A stretch of DNA of 64,000 bases from Azorinus chamasolen (taxonomy: Eukaryota; Mollusca; Bivalvia; Cardiida; Solecurtidae), in assembly GCA_963576725.1 (NCBI GenBank), contig OY755241.1, positions 23,844,449 to 23,908,448 of the forward strand, read 5' to 3'. Both the position numbers and the translations under genes were made by a program. This document shows, in pieces, positions 11,112 through 22,553 of this stretch (the stretch's first letter is position 1; each line of letters opens with the position of its first letter). The notes under the pieces are model-generated. The model did not search any database, had not been told where the DNA came from, and saw nothing but the letters and a program-made list of their open reading frames with translations.

Positions 11112-12892
11112 CAAGAGGGCCATGAGGCCCTGAAGCGCTCACCTGAGATAACTCCAGGGGGGGGGTCATTAATGGTCTAAGCCTTATGGTTTCAGAGAAA
11201 AGTATTTCATATTTTTCCAATAAAAAACTGGTAAGCCCTGAGGCCGGGCCAAGTTTCGCCCAGTGGTCAGGGTCGTAAGTTAAACATTCTTGGCAGAGGA
11301 CCACAAGCCACAGCTACTTATTTATAGAGGACCATTAGATCATGTTAGTCATACCAAATATCAATGGTCTAGGCCTTACAGTTTCAGTAGATTTTTAAAG
11401 ATTTTCCAATGAAAAACTGATAAGCCCTTGGGCGGGGCATTTTTGGCCCGGGAGTCATAATTTGAACAATACTTGTAGAGGACCATAAGATCATGCTACA
11501 TATACCAAATATCAAAGGTCTAGGCCTTACAGTTTCAGAAGATTTTTAAAGATTTTCCTATAGAAAACTGATAAGCCCTTGGGCGGGACAGTTTTGGCCC
11601 GGGGCCATAATTTGAACAACAATTGTAGAGGACCATAAGATCATGCTACATATTAAATATCAAAGGTCTAGGCCTTACAGCTTCAGAGAATAAGATTTTT
11701 AAAGATTTTCCTATGAGAAACTGATAAGCCCTTGGGCGGGGCCATTTTTGGTCCTGGGGTCATAATTTGAACAATATTTATAGAGGACCATAAGATCATG
11801 CTACATGCCAAATATCAAAGGTCTAGGCTTTACAGTTTGAGAACAGAATATTTTTAAAGATTTTCCTATGAAAAACTGATAAGCCCTTGGGCGGGCCATT
11901 TGAGACCCGGGGTCATAATTTGAACCACTTTTGTTGAGGACTATAAGATCATGCTACATACCAAATATCAAAGGTGTAGGCCTTACAGTTTGAGAACAGA
12001 CGATTTTTAAAGATTTTCCTATGAAAAACTGATAAGCCCTTGGGCGGGGCCATTTTTGGTCCGGGGGTCATAATTTGAACAACATTTGTAGAGGACGATA
12101 AGATCATGCTATATACAAAATAATCAAAGGTCTAGGCCTTACAGTTACAAGAAGAAGATTTTTAAAGATTTTCCTATGAAAAACTGACAAGCCCTTGGGC
12201 GGGGCCATTTTTAGCCCGGGGGTCATAATTTGAACAATATTTGTAGAGGACCATAAGATCATGCTACATACCAAATATCAAAGGTCTAGGCCTTACAGTT
12301 TCAGAGAAGAAGATTTTTAAAGATTTTCCTATGAAAAACTGATAAGCCCTTGGGCGGGGCCATTTTTGGCCCGGGGCCATAATTTGAACAATATTTGTAG
12401 AGGACCATAAGATCATGCTACATACCAAATATCAAAGGTCTAGGCTTTATAGTTTCAGAGAAGTAGATTTTTAAAGATTTTCCTATGAAAATTCCATATT
12501 ACCATATACGGAAAAAATGACCACGCCCTCTGGCGGCCATGTTTTTTGCCGGATCAAAATTCTTTTAACAACTTTTGAAGTCTATCAACTGAGAAACATT
12601 TTGGTGTAAATTATATTCAAATCGGACAAGTCATTCTGGAGAAGAAGATTTTTCTAGATATTGTGTACGGTTGCCATGGCAACAAGACCGATGGCCCCAC
12701 CCACTATCTTTTAACAACTTTTGAAGCACCCACCAACAGTATGTATCTGACCAAGTTTGGTTACAATTGGGCAGTCGGTTTCAAAGAAGAAGTCGTTTGA
12801 AATTGTTGACGGACAGACGGACAGACGGACGCCGGACACAGGGGTTTCACAAAAGCTCACCTTGAGCATTTTGTGCTCTGGTGAGCTAAAAC
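11112..12892 (+). mobile_element. Pearl-like element C, about 150-bp core repeats
   Basis: Left end AGAGGGCCATGAGGCCCTGA (GGGCC/GGCCC hairpin) and GCGCTCACCTGAG. It has about eight to nine units of 150-155 bp (unit marker GACCATAAGATCATGCTACA at 11481, 11631, 11786 and on). A right-specific region with CCATATACGGAAAAAATGACC is followed by (GACGGACA)n at about 12808-12832 and the terminal hairpin GCTCACC-TTGAGCA...TGCTC-TGGTGAGC at 12855-12887, then TAAAA. Element H at 60891 is the same family. Confidence 0.75.
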
Positions 12893-13696
12893 AAGAAAAA
12901 CATCTATCTGCAAGAAGATTTCTCCATTTTTCATTCGTCAAATTACCCAAGTTTTGGTATTTGTTTGTCATGAAATAAATGCTTAAAAGTTTGTAATTCT
13001 GAAAACTAAACATATATTCTACCTGTAAGACTTACATGGATGTATAGTCAAATCAAATTATATATATTTTGCATATGATTCTTATATATTTGCTGATTCT
13101 CCAGTGTTGTTTAGAAAAACAGGTATTTAGACATAAACGTCCTTTAAAAGAACCATTAGTGGCCATGTTCAAAGGATCATATCGCGGAAAAAAGCACGGT
13201 GACCCCATAAACAATTATTGGCATTTCAATGAGTAAACTATAAACTTCATATGTGAAAAACTTGTAATATACGCCCCTAAGTAATATCATACTTTTTAAG
13301 TTTTTCGGTACAATAAAATAATTAACACATGGCTGTCGGGGGTATCCGGGCAAATATACTACTGTCTGTGCCTCGGGTTAAATATACCAATTATCGGGTT
13401 GACAATATCCTCTATCACAGTCATATGTTAATTATATAATATAATAATGATATGATTATATTCTACAGTTTCTGCCATGGCCAACCATTCTGTGTCCATC
13501 TGCTATGATAACAAATTAATCTAATGGGTGTCTTTTGTCGATTACCTGTCAGTGTCCATGTAGGTGGAACTCCAACGGAGGTCTAGTGTTAGACTTATGT
13601 TATCCATTATTGATTGATTTGCACTAATTACACACATGTTCTTGAAAATCGAGAATAACGAAGGATGTAAAAATATATTGTATGCTTTTTCATTTT
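12893..13696. other. No recognisable gene
   Basis: AT-rich. A piece around 13430-13600 resembles the right half of the TTAA-type MITE (TTCTACAGTTTCTGCCATGG). Otherwise nothing supported. Confidence 0.5.
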
Positions 13697-15255
13697 ATAC
13701 CCCCCTTTTGAAAAAATGGGGGTATATTGCTTTGCACATGTCGGTCGGTAGATCGATGGTTTCCGAACGATAACTAATAAACGACTTGGCCTAGAATCTT
13801 CAAACTTGCTGTGGTGGTTGGTCATGACAAGTAGATGACCCCTTTTGTTTTTGAGGTCACTAGGTCAAGGTCAAGGTCACCATGACCTAAAATGGTGAAA
13901 TAGTTTCCGATCAATAACTGCTCAAGGGTTCGGCTTGGGATCTTCAAACTTGCTGACCACTAGATGACCCCTATTGATTTTGAGGTCACTAGGTCAAAGG
14001 TCAAGGTCATCATGACCTTAAATGGTTAATTGTTTCCGATCAATAACTGTTCAAGGGTTTAGCTTAGAATCTTCAAACTTGCTGTGGTAGTTGGTCATGA
14101 CCACTGGATGCCCCTATTGATTTAGAGGTCACCATGACCTTAACTGGTAAAATGGTTTCTGATAAATAACTGCTCAAAGTTTTGGCTTAGGATCTTCAAA
14201 TTTGCTTAGGTGGTTGGTCATGACAACTAGATGAGTCCTATGGTTTTTTAGGTCAAGGTCACCATGACCTTAAATGGTTAAATGGCTTCCGATCAATAAC
14301 TGCTCAAGGGTTTTGCTTAGGATCTTCAAATTTGCTGTGGTGGTTGGTAATGACCACTAAATGACCCCTATTGGTTTTTAGGTCAAAGGTCAAGGTCACC
14401 ATGCTCTTAACTGGTCAAATGGTTTCCGATCAATAACTGCTCAAGGGTTTGGCTTAGAATCTTCAAACTTGCTTCGGTAGTTGGTCATGACAACTGGATG
14501 ACCCCTATTGTATTTGAGATCACTAGGTCAAAGGTCAAGGTCACCATGACCTTAACGTGTAAAATGGTTTCTGATCAATAACTGCTCAAGGGTTTGGCTT
14601 AGGATCTTCAAATTTGCTTAGGTGGTTGGTCATGACAACTAGATGAGCCCTGGGGTTTTTTTATGTCAAAGGTCAAGGTCACCATGACCTTAACTGGTGA
14701 AATGGTTTGCGGTCAATAACTGCTCAAGGGTCTGGCTTAAGATATTTAAACTTGCTGTGGTTGATTGTCATGACCAATAGATAAACGCTATTATTTTTTA
14801 GGTAAAAGGTCACATTCACCATGACCTTAACTGGTGAAATGGTTTGCGATCAATAACTGCTCAAGGGTTTGGCTTAGGATCTTCAAACTTGCTGTGGTGG
14901 TTGATCATGACAACTAGATGACCCCTATTGATTTTGGGGTCAAAGGTCAAGGCCATCATGACCTTAACTGATGAAATGGTTTCCAATTAATAACTGCTCA
15001 ATGGTTTGGTTCGGGATCTTCAAACTTGCTGTGGTAGTTGGTCGTGACCACTACATGACCCATATAGTTCAAAGGTCAAAGTCACCATGACCTTAATATA
15101 TGAAATGTTTTCAGATCAAATGATCATTGGTTTGGCTTAGGATCTTCAAAGTTGCTGTGGTGATTAGTCATGACCGCTAGATGACCTCTATAGTTGAGGT
15201 CACTAGATCAAAGGTCAGGGGGTCTCGGGGTATACATGTTTTACAAACATCTCTT
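13697..15255 (-). mobile_element. Pearl-like element D, repeats rich in nuclear-receptor motifs
   Basis: The terminal hairpin is at the low end (ATACCCCC...GGGGGTAT, 13697-13725), followed by (CGGT)n and about eleven units of roughly 120-145 bp. Units contain GGATCTTCAAACTTGCTGTGG, TGGTTGGTCATGAC and TCAAGGTCACCATGACCTTA. The far end has TATACATGTTTTACAAACAT and CTCTTGT. The hairpin position shows that the element points to the minus strand. Confidence 0.7.
13861..15110. promoter_or_regulatory. Repeated ERE, DR1 and ERR-type half-site motifs
   Basis: Within element D, GGTCACCATGACC fits the estrogen-response consensus GGTCAnnnTGACC perfectly near 13877, 14127, 14256, 14547 and 14679. AGGTCAAAGGTCA, a perfect DR1, appears near 13991, 14380 and 14526, and TCAAGGTCA occurs in most units. 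These are matches to known vertebrate consensus sites; use in this animal is not shown. Confidence 0.5.
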
Positions 15256-15389
15256 GTTTTTATATAGCCCGTTTTTAAAAATGGAGGTAACGGAACAGTT
15301 TTACCCTAAATTTAAAAAAAAAAGACAGAAAACATGATTGAACAGTACCCAAGTTTCAGACTGCTACGTAGATATTAAAATGTCTTTAA

Positions 15390-15637
15390 TTAATCATTTA
15401 ACCATAATATGCCTTTTAATGTCTACACAGAGTAGACCCAAATCAGAAATATGCTCTATGAGCCGTCTGATAAGGATCGTCTGTTTTTGGTTATGGATTT
15501 ATGATATATTATAGATCTTATTCCACAGTTTCTGCCATGCCCAAGATTTCCAGTATTAATGTATTATCATAAAATTTATTTAATTACTATTCATGATGAC
15601 ATATTCCTCACATATATATTCACAGAGTAAAGGGTTA
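15390..15637 (+). mobile_element. TTAA-type MITE, diverged copy
   Basis: TTTAACCATAATATGCC at the left, a central palindrome around AGTAGACCCAAATCAG...CTGATAAGGATCGTCTG, and AGTAAAGGGTTA at the right. Confidence 0.55.
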
Positions 15638-15667
15638 TCAAATCAGCATCTAAACGAAATGTTATAA

Positions 15668-15860
15668 ATATTTATATTCTGAAAATGGGTGATCCCTCGA
15701 AAGCAAAAGTAGAAATGCAAAAAGAGAAAATTGCAGACTCGGTTTTATTGAGTCTGTTCATGAGTGGTAATTAAAAGTGCAACACTACTCACGCCCCTAG
15801 CACCGGCTTAAGCAGTATTCAATTTTCAAAACTAATAACATGAAAACTAATGATCCCGAA
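15668..15860 (+). mobile_element. Twin-hairpin element, near full length
   Basis: GGGTGATCCCTCGAAAGC at the left; hairpin 1 CAGACTC...GAGTCTG is perfect; hairpin 2 is GAGTGGT...ACTACTC, with one G-T pair and a T-A pair in place of the C-G pair found in other copies. The right end is near ATGATCCCGAAGGAC. Confidence 0.75.
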
Positions 15861-15941
15861 GGACTAAAAGATATAACAACACTGAGAATGACTTTGTACG
15901 GCCGCCACACAAGCACTTAACACCTGCTGTTGTGAAGTACA

Positions 15942-16032
15942 TATATTCTGAAACTGGGTGATCCCTCGAAAGCAAAAGTAGAAATGCAAAAAGAGAACAT
16001 TGCAGACTCGGTTTTATTGAGTCTGTTCAAAC
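15942..16032 (+). mobile_element. Twin-hairpin element, truncated after hairpin 1
   Basis: Repeats the first 90 bp of the copy at 15668 (ATTCTGAAACTGGGTGATCC...GAGTCTGTTC) and stops. Confidence 0.7.
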
Positions 16033-16098
16033 TTTGTTTTGGAAGAGGAGGGGGACGGACAGTCAGTATTAATTATGTAACAGTCTAGCAGTGTGTCA

Positions 16099-16835
16099 TG
16101 TATAAGTTATCAAAAACCCATTGACTCATCAATGACCAAGTCATGTATAAGTTATCAAAAACCCATTGACTTATCAATGACCCCTCTGATAGAAAATTTC
16201 AAGGTGACCAAAAGCTCACTGATGGAAATGCAAGGTGATCAAAACCCCTCTGGTAGAAAATGAAAGATGATCAAAAGCACCCTGATAGAAAAGGCAGGAT
16301 GACCAAAATCCCCCTGATAGAAAAAAAGATCTGAAGAATCTTGCAAATGAATTATTTAATGGGTATTTATTGAAGGCTTTAAGCAACAAATATAATATCT
16401 TAGGACAGATTGTGTGAATTCACATGTTGGTCAATTAAGCAGAATGAATCAATTGTGCAGCAATTAAATTGTTTTAGGGTGGTCATCAAATAAAATAAAT
16501 TGAAGGTGTAACCAGCAATCATATAAACATTAATATGCCATTTTCTGTACAACAATAAACCGCTTAATTACACTACACAATCATGTTTCAAAAATCTTGT
16601 AGGGTTAGTTTTCGATATTAAATGTTACAGTTTGGATCCTGAAACCAATTATGACACCCCTGTTTTATGTGATGGGATTTGTGACCAAATGTGTTTTTAT
16701 AAGGGGGCCTTTGACCACCTTTCATTTCTAACAGGGGGCTTTTGCTCATTCTATCACTTTTCATTTTCTATCAGGGCGGATTTTCACTGCCTTATATTTG
16801 CCATCAGGGGTGGGGGATCACATGGTCATTTTTGA
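16099..16835. mobile_element. Inverted-repeat element with short subterminal repeats
   Basis: Two direct 40-bp copies of GTCATGTATAAGTTATCAAA... (16099-16182) lead into about four 40-45 bp units ending CCCCTCTGATAGAAAA (16180-16330). At 16655-16835 the same units appear inverted (TTTCTATCAGGG, GGGGGCTTTTGCTC). The two arms enclose about 320 bp, mostly AT-rich. This looks like a non-autonomous DNA element with repeated subterminal sites; I cannot name the superfamily. Confidence 0.5.
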
Positions 16836-17164
16836 GACATGTTTTTTTTTTTTTAAATACATTCAAGTTATCATTTTTCACACGCTGCTGTGATCCTCCA
16901 AATTTAATTAGTAAGGACTTGTTTATTGAATACCTACTGGAATCACGAGAAGAAAAGGGCATATCAGGAACTGCAATGAACAAGGGAACAATATGGTATC
17001 TACGTGCCATAAACCACAATAAAAATAATTTTTAGCTTTAATAATATATCGTTTTACTCCTGCAATGAAAGTTTGACTGTCCAATTTCATAACAACAAAA
17101 CAAAAGTACTGATTAGACCCTGTTATATAGAGGATATGTTGCCAGTTGCCTTTTAAGATCACAT
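16836..17164. other. Unassigned stretch
   Basis: A plus-strand frame from about 16880 to 17035 contains LISKDLFIEYLLESREEKGI and could be a decayed exon or chance. Nothing else is recognised. Confidence 0.3.
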
Positions 17165-17580
17165 GTTCCTAAATGAGCCTTAGAAAATGTTATTAAGCGA
17201 GCTTAATAAAATTTTCATGGCGAGTTTAGGAACATGTTATTTTAAAAGACATCGAGCATCGTATTATTTTTATCACATAACCAAACAGTGTAGATCTTGA
17301 TCTATTTTCGCCCCTTTTAATGACATGTTAACATCGGGTTCCCCCAGTTTGACGTCATATATGACGTCACACATATTCCAAAGGCTCGCTTAATAACATT
17401 TTCTAGTTGAGTTTAGGAACATGTGTTTTCAAAAGACAACTGGCATCAGATTCTTTTTTCTCACATAACCAAACAGTGTAGTTCTAGATCCAGGTTCGCC
17501 CCTTTTATTGATATCTAAACATCGGTTTCCCCGCAGTCTGACGTCATATATGACGTATGACGTCATACATATTATAAAGT
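17165..17580. repeat. Tandem duplication of about 205 bp with CRE-like palindromes
   Basis: The block CTTAATAA(A/C)ATTTTC...GAGTTTAGGAACATGT...CACATAACCAAACAGTGTAG...TTCGCCCCTTTTA...TGACGTCATATATGACGTCA occurs twice (about 17190-17385 and 17390-17580). Each copy carries two or three TGACGTCA-type sites, the CREB/ATF consensus. Confidence 0.7.
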
Positions 17581-17741
17581 GATCTTACACGTGTTACTAA
17601 TAAGAGAATCTTAACCCGTTGTTCTAACCCGGAGATAAGGGAAATTATGTGAGAAATAATAGTCACCAGTAAGAATAATTGCATATTAATTGTCTGTTCA
17701 ATTTTAATAAAAACAAACGTCTTATCTGGATCCATACATTT

Positions 17742-19228
17742 TTAGCTCACCAGAGCACTTTTGTGCTCAGGGTGAGCTTTTGTGATCACTTGATGTCCGT
17801 CGTCCGTCGTCGTGCGGTGTGCGTCGTCCGTCGTCGGGCGTCAACAATTTGAACCTTTAAAAATCTTCTCCTCTGAATCTACAGGGTTCTCAGCTTTCAT
17901 CTTTGGTACATAGCATCATCTTTAGGTCCTCTACAAAAGTTATATAAATTTTGCCCCTGGGGTCAAAATTGGCCCCGCCCCAGGGGTGCCTTGTTTTCTA
18001 TTGAAATATATAGTAAAACTTTGAAAATCTTCTCCTCTGAATCTACAGCGTTCTCAGCTTTCATATTTGGCACATAGCATCATGTTCAGGTCCTCTACAA
18101 AAGTTATATAAATTAAGCCCCTGGGGTCAAAATTGGCCCCGCCCCAGTGGTAGCCAGTTTTGAATGGAAACATATAGTGACAACTTTGAAAATCTTCTCC
18201 TCTGAATCTACAGGGTTCTCAGCTTTCATATTTGGCACATAGCATCATGTTCAGGTCCTCTACAAAAGTTAAATTATGGCCCTGGGGTCAAAATTGGCCC
18301 CGCCCCAGGGGTAGCCAGATTTCATTAGAAACATATAGTGACAACTTTGAAAATCTTATCTGAATCTACAGTGTTCTCAGCTTTCATATTTGGCACATAG
18401 CATCATGTTCAGGTCCTCTACAATAGTTATATAAATTATGCCCCTGGGGTCAAAATTGGCCCCGCCCCAGGGGTGGTCAGTTTTCAATAGAAACATATAG
18501 TGAAACTTTGAAAATCTTCTCCTCTGAAACTGGAAGGTTCTCATCTTTCATATTTGGCACATAGCATCATGTTCAGGTCCTCTACAAAAGTTATATATAT
18601 TATGCCCCAGGGGTCAAAATTGCCCCCCCCCAGGGATGGCCAGTTTTCAATAGAAACATATAGTGACAACTTTGAAAATCTTCTTCTCTAAATCTACAGG
18701 GTTCTTAGCTTTAATATTTGGCACATAGGATCATATTCAGGTCCTCTACAAAAGTTATATAAATTGTGCCACAAGGGTCAAAATTGGCCCCGCCCCAGGG
18801 GTAGCATGATGTCTCAATAGAAACATATAGTGACAACTTTGAAAATCTTCTCCTCAGAAACTGGAAGGTTCTCAGCTTTCATATTTGACACATAACATCA
18901 TGTTCAGGTCCTCTACAAGAGTTATATAAATTATGCCCCCGGGGTCAAAATTGGCCCCGCCCCAGGGTAGCCAGTTTTCAATAGAAACATATAGTGTCAA
19001 ATTTGAAAATATTTTCCTCAGAAACTGGAAGGTTCTCAGCTTTCATATTTGGCACATAGCATCATGTTCAGGTCCTCTATAAAAGTTGTATAAATTATGC
19101 CCCTTGGATCAAAATTGGCCCGCCCCAGGGGTGGCTAGTTTTCTCTAGGAACATATAGTGAAAACTTTGAACATCTTCTCCCCTGATTGCCTGGTGAGCA
19201 ATGTCAGGGCCATTCTGGCCCTCTTGTT
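17742..19228 (-). mobile_element. Pearl-like element F, about 150-bp core repeats
   Basis: The terminal hairpin is at the low end (TTAGCTCACCAGAGCAC...GTGCTCAGGGTGAGC), then (CGTC)n-rich sequence, then about nine units with TTTGAAAATCTTCTCCTCTG, TTTCATATTTGGCACATAGC and GGTCAAAATTGGCCCCGCCC. The far end is GGGCCATTCTGGCCCTCTTGT, the complement of the left-end hairpin of elements C and H. So F is the opposite orientation of the same superfamily with a different core. Confidence 0.7.
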
Positions 19229-19612
19229 TATTTAGTCATCGAAATTTGCAAGAGAAGTTTAATGTCCTAAGTTTCAAACGCAGTTGTCAAATTTCTGACT
19301 TATAGACTTTAATTTTAATCTAGAGTGGTGCAATCGAATGATGTTTAAAAAACGAATAATGCAGGCGCTGATGTGAAAACCTCTAGAAAAACACTCACCA
19401 GGGCCATTTCAATTAGCAGGTGTCTTATAGACTGGTTTCCTATATTTTGTAGGGGTGAAACATTTTAATTTTATTTCATATCTGATGTGATTTCTGATAT
19501 AAATTAGAAATATATTCGGAACACTGCAAATGCACAGTGTACGGTCAAAAAGTGTGAATTCTAATTAGTCACAAACCTTTTTTGATAAGGATCAAACAGC
19601 TTGAATGTGTTA
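19229..19612. other. No recognisable feature
   Basis: AT-rich sequence; nothing supported. Confidence 0.5.
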
Positions 19613-19862
19613 ACCCTTTTACTCCATGAACATTCATGTAGGAAATGATGGCATCATAAATGTCAACTAGATTTTCTTTTTAAATGGTATATTAACACAA
19701 GTTTTGCGAACGTAGGAACTATAAAATCATATATATTTTATCCCATAAGCAAACAAAACCCATCCTGATCACACAGATCCTACACTGTACAGAAGCCATC
19801 TGATCTGAGTCTACTCTGTGAGCAAAGGCATAGAGAGGCGTATTTATGTAGGAAAGGGTTAA
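19613..19862. mobile_element. TTAA-type MITE, best copy
   Basis: Ends TTAACCCTTTTACTCCATG... and ...TTTATGTAGGAAAGGGTTAA, so the outer TTAA could be a TTAA target duplication as in piggyBac-like elements. The middle holds an imperfect palindrome of about 75 bp (AAGCAAACAAAACCC...GTCTACTCTGTGAGCAAAG). At least eight partial relatives lie in the window. Confidence 0.65.
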
Positions 19863-20148
19863 ATTGTGATTTTTCAAAGTGTGTCATCATAGCTTGTTTG
19901 AAAGTGCATTATTGGTATAATTTTTATAGCATTTACAGTCTATATTTGCAAACCTATTAAAATGTGCCCAAAATCCAGACAAAATGTACATATATAGAAA
20001 TGCAGTATATGGAAAAACCATGGAGAAGACAATTATTTCATTTGTTTGATATAAAACTCTTTGCCGATGTAAAAGTATTTATTCGTGAGGTTTTTTATTG
20101 TAACTGTTAAAATTAAAGTATTGAAGACAACTGTATGTTTTGTATCAC

Positions 20149-20406
20149 CAGGGTTACAGATAAGGGGAGTATTGGGGTATTTACCCAATTAAAATTGTGG
20201 AAAAAGCAATTGTTTTTCAAAACAATGCGTAACAGAAAGCAAATAAATATAGCAAAAAGCAAACAAAATTTAGAATACCTATTAAGAATATGAATAGTAC
20301 CCAATTACGAAAATTGCCAATACCCAATAAAAATTGCAAATACCCAATTCTGTAAAACATTAAGGAGTAAATACCCAATTGCATCAAAACCTTATCTGTA
20401 ACCCTG
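20149..20406. mobile_element. MITE with 17-bp perfect inverted repeats
   Basis: Ends CAGGGTTACAGATAAGG and CCTTATCTGTAACCCTG, flanked on both sides by TATCAC (20143-20148 and 20407-20412). The interior repeats TACCCAATT-type words. CAGGG...CCCTG ends suggest a hAT-like relative, but a hAT duplication would be 8 bp, so the class is open. Confidence 0.8.
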
Positions 20407-20412
20407 TATCAC

Positions 20413-20808
20413 AGAGACACTTTTTGTTAGAAATTCAAATAGACAATTTTCATAAAAATGATTGAAATCAACAAATACTATTCTGTATATGATGTTATAT
20501 AAAATGTGCGTTTATTCTAGGGATTTGCATGTGTTATCATAGGTCTTTGGATTAGCACATTAAATGTGGAAGTGAACCTTGTGAAATACTTTAATAATAC
20601 TTAACAAGTTACATGACAAGCATAAATGGAACTGGTAAAAAAAACCATTTGTAATATCATCGAAAAGTTTATAAAACCTGGTTATTGGTATAATTTCAAT
20701 GTGTATTTTATTGGAATTTGAATGTATTATTTGTGGACGATTGTGGCCTTATAATTTCCATATAAACTTTTACTTGTAATAATTAACGTAAGTATGAACT
20801 CTCTCCCC

Positions 20809-20859
<51 letters not shown>

Positions 20860-21498
20860 CTGTCTGTTTGTGAAAACTGGTTGAAAGAACTGCTTTATGT
20901 TCAAAGTTTAAGACGTTTTCAGTTCGCAGGTCTTCTAAATACTTGAAATCATTTTGTTCAATCTTATCATGAATAACTTCAGTATACTATAAAATGCCGA
21001 TCGATATAATCAGAAAATATCCGGATGTGGGATCTACTCGGTGCGACCACCGCCTTGAATTTGGAGACAACCAACGAAGGACGCCAATTAATAATAATAT
21101 CATTATGTTGTACTTGAATAGTCACGGAGGAAAGGATTAAATACTTCAGACCAATTTAAGACGGACTTTTGGTGTCAACATTTTTTGACCTGCTAATTCT
21201 GTTTACAAACAAAAAGTGAAAGAAAATGTATTGCAGCAAATTATTGTCCTGTTTTATTAACCTGTCAAAATTTAAATAATTATACGCTTGCTGAACACAC
21301 CATAAATAGCTTCGGTTGATATCGATTGTTTCCGCTAATTAAAGCTTTCCTACTTGGCTTATTCGAGTACTTGTACATTTATTGTGAATCTCGTGAAAAA
21401 CGTTTGAAACAGGTTTACCCAAGCTAAATATATCCTTTCGGTGACGTAGGAATATTCACATTTTGACAGGTCAATAAATCAGGACAATACTTACGTTT
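20413..21498. other. Noncoding, with a (CT)n tract
   Basis: Only the CT microsatellite at about 20806-20855 stands out. The rest is AT-rich with no credible frame. Confidence 0.5.
20806..20855. repeat. (CT)n microsatellite
   Basis: About 25 CT dinucleotides, nearly uninterrupted. Confidence 0.9.
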
Positions 21499-21746
21499 AA
21501 CCTTTTACTCTATAAATATACTCTTCTACGCCTTGTAAACAAAGTAAACCCAGATCAGACGGTTACTATTGAAGTTGTCTGATCAGGGTCTGCTGTGTTT
21601 GCTTTCGAGACACATTAAATATACGATTCTACAGTTTCAGCTATGACCAAAAATGTTTGTGTCCATGTTCTATCATAATATTGAGTCTAATTAGTATCCA
21701 TGATGTCGTTATTTAATACATGAATAGTCATGGTGTAAAGGGCTAA
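21499..21746. mobile_element. TTAA-type MITE copy
   Basis: TTTAACCTTTTACTC at the left and GTGTAAAGGGCTAA at the right; the centre AAACCCAGATCAGACGG...TTGTCTGATCAGGGTCTG is a clear palindrome. Confidence 0.6.
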
Positions 21747-21959
21747 AATTCAATCATCTGCATGGGTGTACTGGCATCTTCTGGCGCAGTCCTCTAATCA
21801 GTGTATGCACTGTTTGATAGTCACAATCATCAACTAAATTACAGTCTTTGATATCAAACCTTTCGCTGTTCTATGTTTTGTTTGGAAAAGAGGAGAGCAT
21901 ACCCTAACTAAGAGTATCACTAAACTTGATGGAATACCCACTAACCAGCTGCCTTGATC

Positions 21960-22553
21960 GCAAATCAAATAAAACTTTAACCACATTTTCTGATTTAAAA
22001 AGGGCCATCAATTTGTCAACATGCTTGACAGAGTTATGTTCTCTTGATTACAAATGCAGCATGTGATAGTAAACATGTGTGCCAAGTTTCAAAGATTTAT
22101 CTCACAGGGTTATAAACATACTTGAACATAAACATTAACCAATCATTTCAAGTTATAATGCTTGTTAAAATGCTTGACAGAGTTATGTATTCTTGCCTAC
22201 AAATGGAGCTGGTCCAGTGAACAAATGTGTAAGGTTTCAAAGCTTTATGCGACCTGTCTGCAGGGTAATGTAGATAAGTGGACTTTAACAACAAGAGTAC
22301 AACATACAGTGCATGATACGCCCACTTGCAAAACATGTCTTTTTACAGATTTTCGTAACGCCCAATGGGCAATAACTCTGTAACAACAAATTGAATGAAC
22401 CTCAAAATCAAGTCAGCTTCAGATTTTGTTGCATCAAACATGTGTGTGCAGTTCATTAATATCCTTTAAATAGTTTTCAAACATAAATCACCAGACAAAT
22501 GCAAAGAAGACGGACGAATAAAGGAACGAACCCACAGTTCTAGGGCCATATAT
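21960..22553 (+). mobile_element. Pearl-like repeats with AGACGGACG tract
   Basis: Two diverged units of about 170-190 bp (marker ATGCTTGACAGAGTTATGT at 22021 and 22170; AAGGTTTCAAAGCTTTATG) followed by AAGACGGACGAATAAAGG near 22507. Related units lie at 41855-41957 and 44851-45345. Confidence 0.5.

Noticed and set aside
11112..15255. CRISPR array (regular repeats)
   Set aside because: Units are 120-155 bp with no unique spacers, in a eukaryotic setting; pearl-type core repeats.
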